Of a stretch of 5,384 bases of DNA, positions 5,362 to 5,384 are shown piece after piece. The number at the start of each line of letters is the position of its first letter. Positions within the stretch are counted from its first letter, which is position 1. Made by a program: the position numbers and the translations under genes. The notes under the pieces were generated by a model that was given only the letters and a program-made list of their open reading frames with translations, was not told the origin of the DNA and made no database searches. Source of the stretch: Oscillospiraceae bacterium (GTDB lineage Bacteria > Bacillota > Clostridia > Oscillospirales > Ruminococcaceae); contig DNUB01000167.1 in NCBI GenBank assembly GCA_003508605.1, positions 1 through 5,384 on the forward strand. Direction: 5' to 3'.

Positions 5362-5384
5362 CAGCTTGTCGAAAAACCCTGAGA

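Noticed and set aside
1..5384. Mobile element, CRISPR or phage content
   Set aside because: I see no transposase, integrase, spaced direct repeats or terminal inverted repeats, and the gene content is metabolic plus a small regulatory cassette.

Overview
The window looks like chromosomal DNA of a low-to-moderate GC Firmicute, most likely a gut-type Clostridia member (Oscillospiraceae/Ruminococcaceae-like). This placement is an inference. It rests on strong AGGAGG-type ribosome binding sites, near-consensus sigma-A promoters, a short ACT-type SerA of the clostridial kind, and a WYL regulator grouped with GyrI-like proteins. I see no rRNA or tRNA gene, CRISPR array, insertion sequence or integrase.

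Layout. Positions 1-60 hold no supported gene, only a weak possible outward promoter. A nested hairpin at 61-102 ends the leftward unit. On the minus strand, read from right to left, come a WYL-domain regulator (2787-1879), a single-domain GyrI-like effector-binding protein (1807-1340), a GNAT-family acetyltransferase-like protein (1337-768) and a larger GyrI-like protein of the COG4832 type (750-109). The last three genes are packed with 2 and 17 bp gaps. Between the regulator and these three lies a 71-bp gap with a perfect 8-bp inverted repeat directly upstream of an extended -10 element, which looks like an operator-promoter. On the plus strand, a consensus promoter (2924-2952) drives serC (3049-4128) and serA (4147-5310), two of the three steps of the phosphorylated serine pathway. 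The last 74 bases hold a hairpin without a U-tract and the edge of an unresolved sequence.

How the genes work together. SerA oxidises 3-phosphoglycerate and SerC transaminates the product to phosphoserine; the phosphatase gene is not in the window. SerA keeps the ACT-domain positions that bind serine in the E. coli enzyme, so feedback control by serine is expected. The leftward genes look like an inducible small-molecule response cassette: a regulator with a ligand-type WYL domain, two different small-molecule-binding GyrI-like folds and an acetyltransferase-like protein. The ligand cannot be read from the sequence. The most promising item for follow-up is this cassette and its internal operator-like site.
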